Source: Solobacterium sp. UBA1789 (GTDB taxonomy: Bacteria; Bacillota_I; Bacilli_A; Erysipelotrichales; Erysipelotrichaceae). Taken from it: a stretch of 6,205 bases of DNA. Where the stretch lies: positions 17,510 through 23,714 of the forward strand of contig DCGB01000059.1 in the NCBI GenBank assembly GCA_002314515.1, written 5' to 3'. Position 1 is the first letter of the stretch. Each line of letters begins with the position of its first letter. The notes beneath the pieces are model-generated. The model did no database searches, was not told the origin of the DNA, and saw only the letters and a program-made list of their open reading frames with translations. The position numbers and the translations under genes were made by a program. Positions 5,493 to 6,205 of this stretch are shown here, in pieces.

Positions 5493-6205
5493 TGGAAGCC
5501 AGAATAGTTAAATTAGAAGAAATTCAGAAACGTTATCTGGAAATAGGTGATCTGATGATGCAGGATAGTGTTGTAACTGACATCAAACTTTTTACCAGAC
5601 TTTCCAAAGAACAGGCCAGCCTGAAGGGTGCCTATGATGCCTATCAGGATTTGAAGAAATATACTGCTGCCATTAAGGATGCCGAAGAAATGCTTAATGA
5701 TGAAGATGAGGAAATCAAAGAAATGGCTCAGATGGAACTGGAAGAAAATCAGGAAAAGCTGACAGCTCTAAATGCCCATATTGAATCTTTATTATTGCCA
5801 AGAGATCCTGAGGATGCCTATGACTGTCTGGTTGAAATCCGTGGTGCAGCTGGTGGCGATGAGGGTAATATTTTTGCCGGCGATTTATTCAGAATGTATG
5901 AATATTATGCTCAATCAATGGGCTATAAGATTGAAATCATGGAATCAAGCGAATCTGAGGCTGGTGGTTATGCCCTGATCAGTTTTAACGTTAAGGGCCA
6001 GGATGCCTATCGTCATTTCAAATATGAATCAGGTGCTCATCGTGTACAGCGCGTTCCAAAGACAGAAACACAGGGTCGTGTTCATACTTCAACGGCAACA
6101 GTTATTGTTATGCCTGATGTTGAAGATGAGGATATCGAAATTCCTGATTCTGATCTGGAATTTGAAACCCATCGTGCTTCTGGTGCTGGTGGTCAGCATA
6201 TCAAT
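5492..6205 (+). CDS. prfA: Peptide chain release factor 1 (RF1), 3' end cut off by the window edge
   Basis: RF1 reads UAA and UAG in the ribosomal A site and triggers hydrolysis of the finished peptide. The window holds the first 238 codons of a protein usually near 355-360 residues. Residues 1-105 form the helical N-terminal domain. EIRGAAGGDEGNIFAGDLFRM (115-135) is a conserved RF1 block. RVQRVPKTETQGRVHTST (184-201) carries the codon-reading tripeptide PKT (189-191), the P-x-T type of RF1 and not the SPF of RF2, so the choice of RF1 is firm. The peptidyl-hydrolysis motif GGQ is at 233-235, the same numbering as in E. coli RF1, and the sequence ends GAGGQHIN. The motif is preceded by HRAS, where many RF1s have FRSS. 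The gene overlaps tdk by one base. In Bacillus, the methyltransferase gene prmC, whose product modifies the GGQ glutamine, comes next; here it would lie outside the window. Confidence 0.96.
   Translation, partial: MEARIVKLEEIQKRYLEIGDLMMQDSVVTDIKLFTRLSKEQASLKGAYDAYQDLKKYTAAIKDAEEMLNDEDEEIKEMAQMELEENQEKLTALNAHIESLLLPRDPEDAYDCLVEIRGAAGGDEGNIFAGDLFRMYEYYAQSMGYKIEIMESSESEAGGYALISFNVKGQDAYRHFKYESGAHRVQRVPKTETQGRVHTSTATVIVMPDVEDEDIEIPDSDLEFETHRASGAGGQHIN

Overview
The window is an A+T-rich stretch of bacterial chromosome, densely coded and all on the + strand. It most likely comes from a low-G+C Bacillota, and Erysipelotrichia or a close relative of the Mollicutes would fit. This rests on the conserved block murA2 (murZ type) - rpmE - tdk - prfA, which has the same order as in Bacillus-type genomes, and on Shine-Dalgarno sites of the AAGGAG/AGGAGG kind. 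The nucleotidase gene stops at TGA and tryptophan is TGG, so the standard bacterial code is used and not the Mycoplasma UGA=Trp code.

Layout. From the left edge to 1139 is the 3' part of a very acidic, Glu-rich protein of unknown function with a 12-residue repeat and a basic/neutral C-terminal domain. Its stop codon is embedded in the Shine-Dalgarno site of the next gene (1151-1795), a single-pass membrane protein with a coiled coil and a probable extracytoplasmic SH3b-like domain. A GC-rich hairpin with a T-run (1794-1815) follows. Only 8 nt after it starts a signal-less 5'-nucleotidase/UDP-sugar hydrolase-family metallophosphoesterase (1824-3290). Then come murA (3300-4550, peptidoglycan precursor synthesis), a 98-nt intergenic region with a weak terminator and a structured leader, rpmE (4649-4861, zinc-type ribosomal protein L31), a strong hairpin terminator overlapping its stop, tdk (4899-5492, thymidine kinase), and prfA (from 5492, release factor 1). 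prfA is cut by the right edge just after its GGQ motif.

How it fits together. murA, rpmE, tdk and prfA are housekeeping genes for cell wall, ribosome, thymidine salvage and translation termination. In Bacillus subtilis the rho gene lies between murZ (murAB) and rpmE; here that place holds only 98 nt of non-coding sequence. At two places (1794-1815 and 4853-4881) a terminator-like hairpin lies so close to the next start codon that no promoter fits between them. Expression of the downstream genes therefore probably depends on read-through or on promoters inside the preceding genes. I see no mobile element, CRISPR array, tRNA or rRNA. The least understood part is the pair at the left end (acidic protein plus SH3b membrane protein). 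I find no clear evidence of a wholly new system, only several small points that can be tested.
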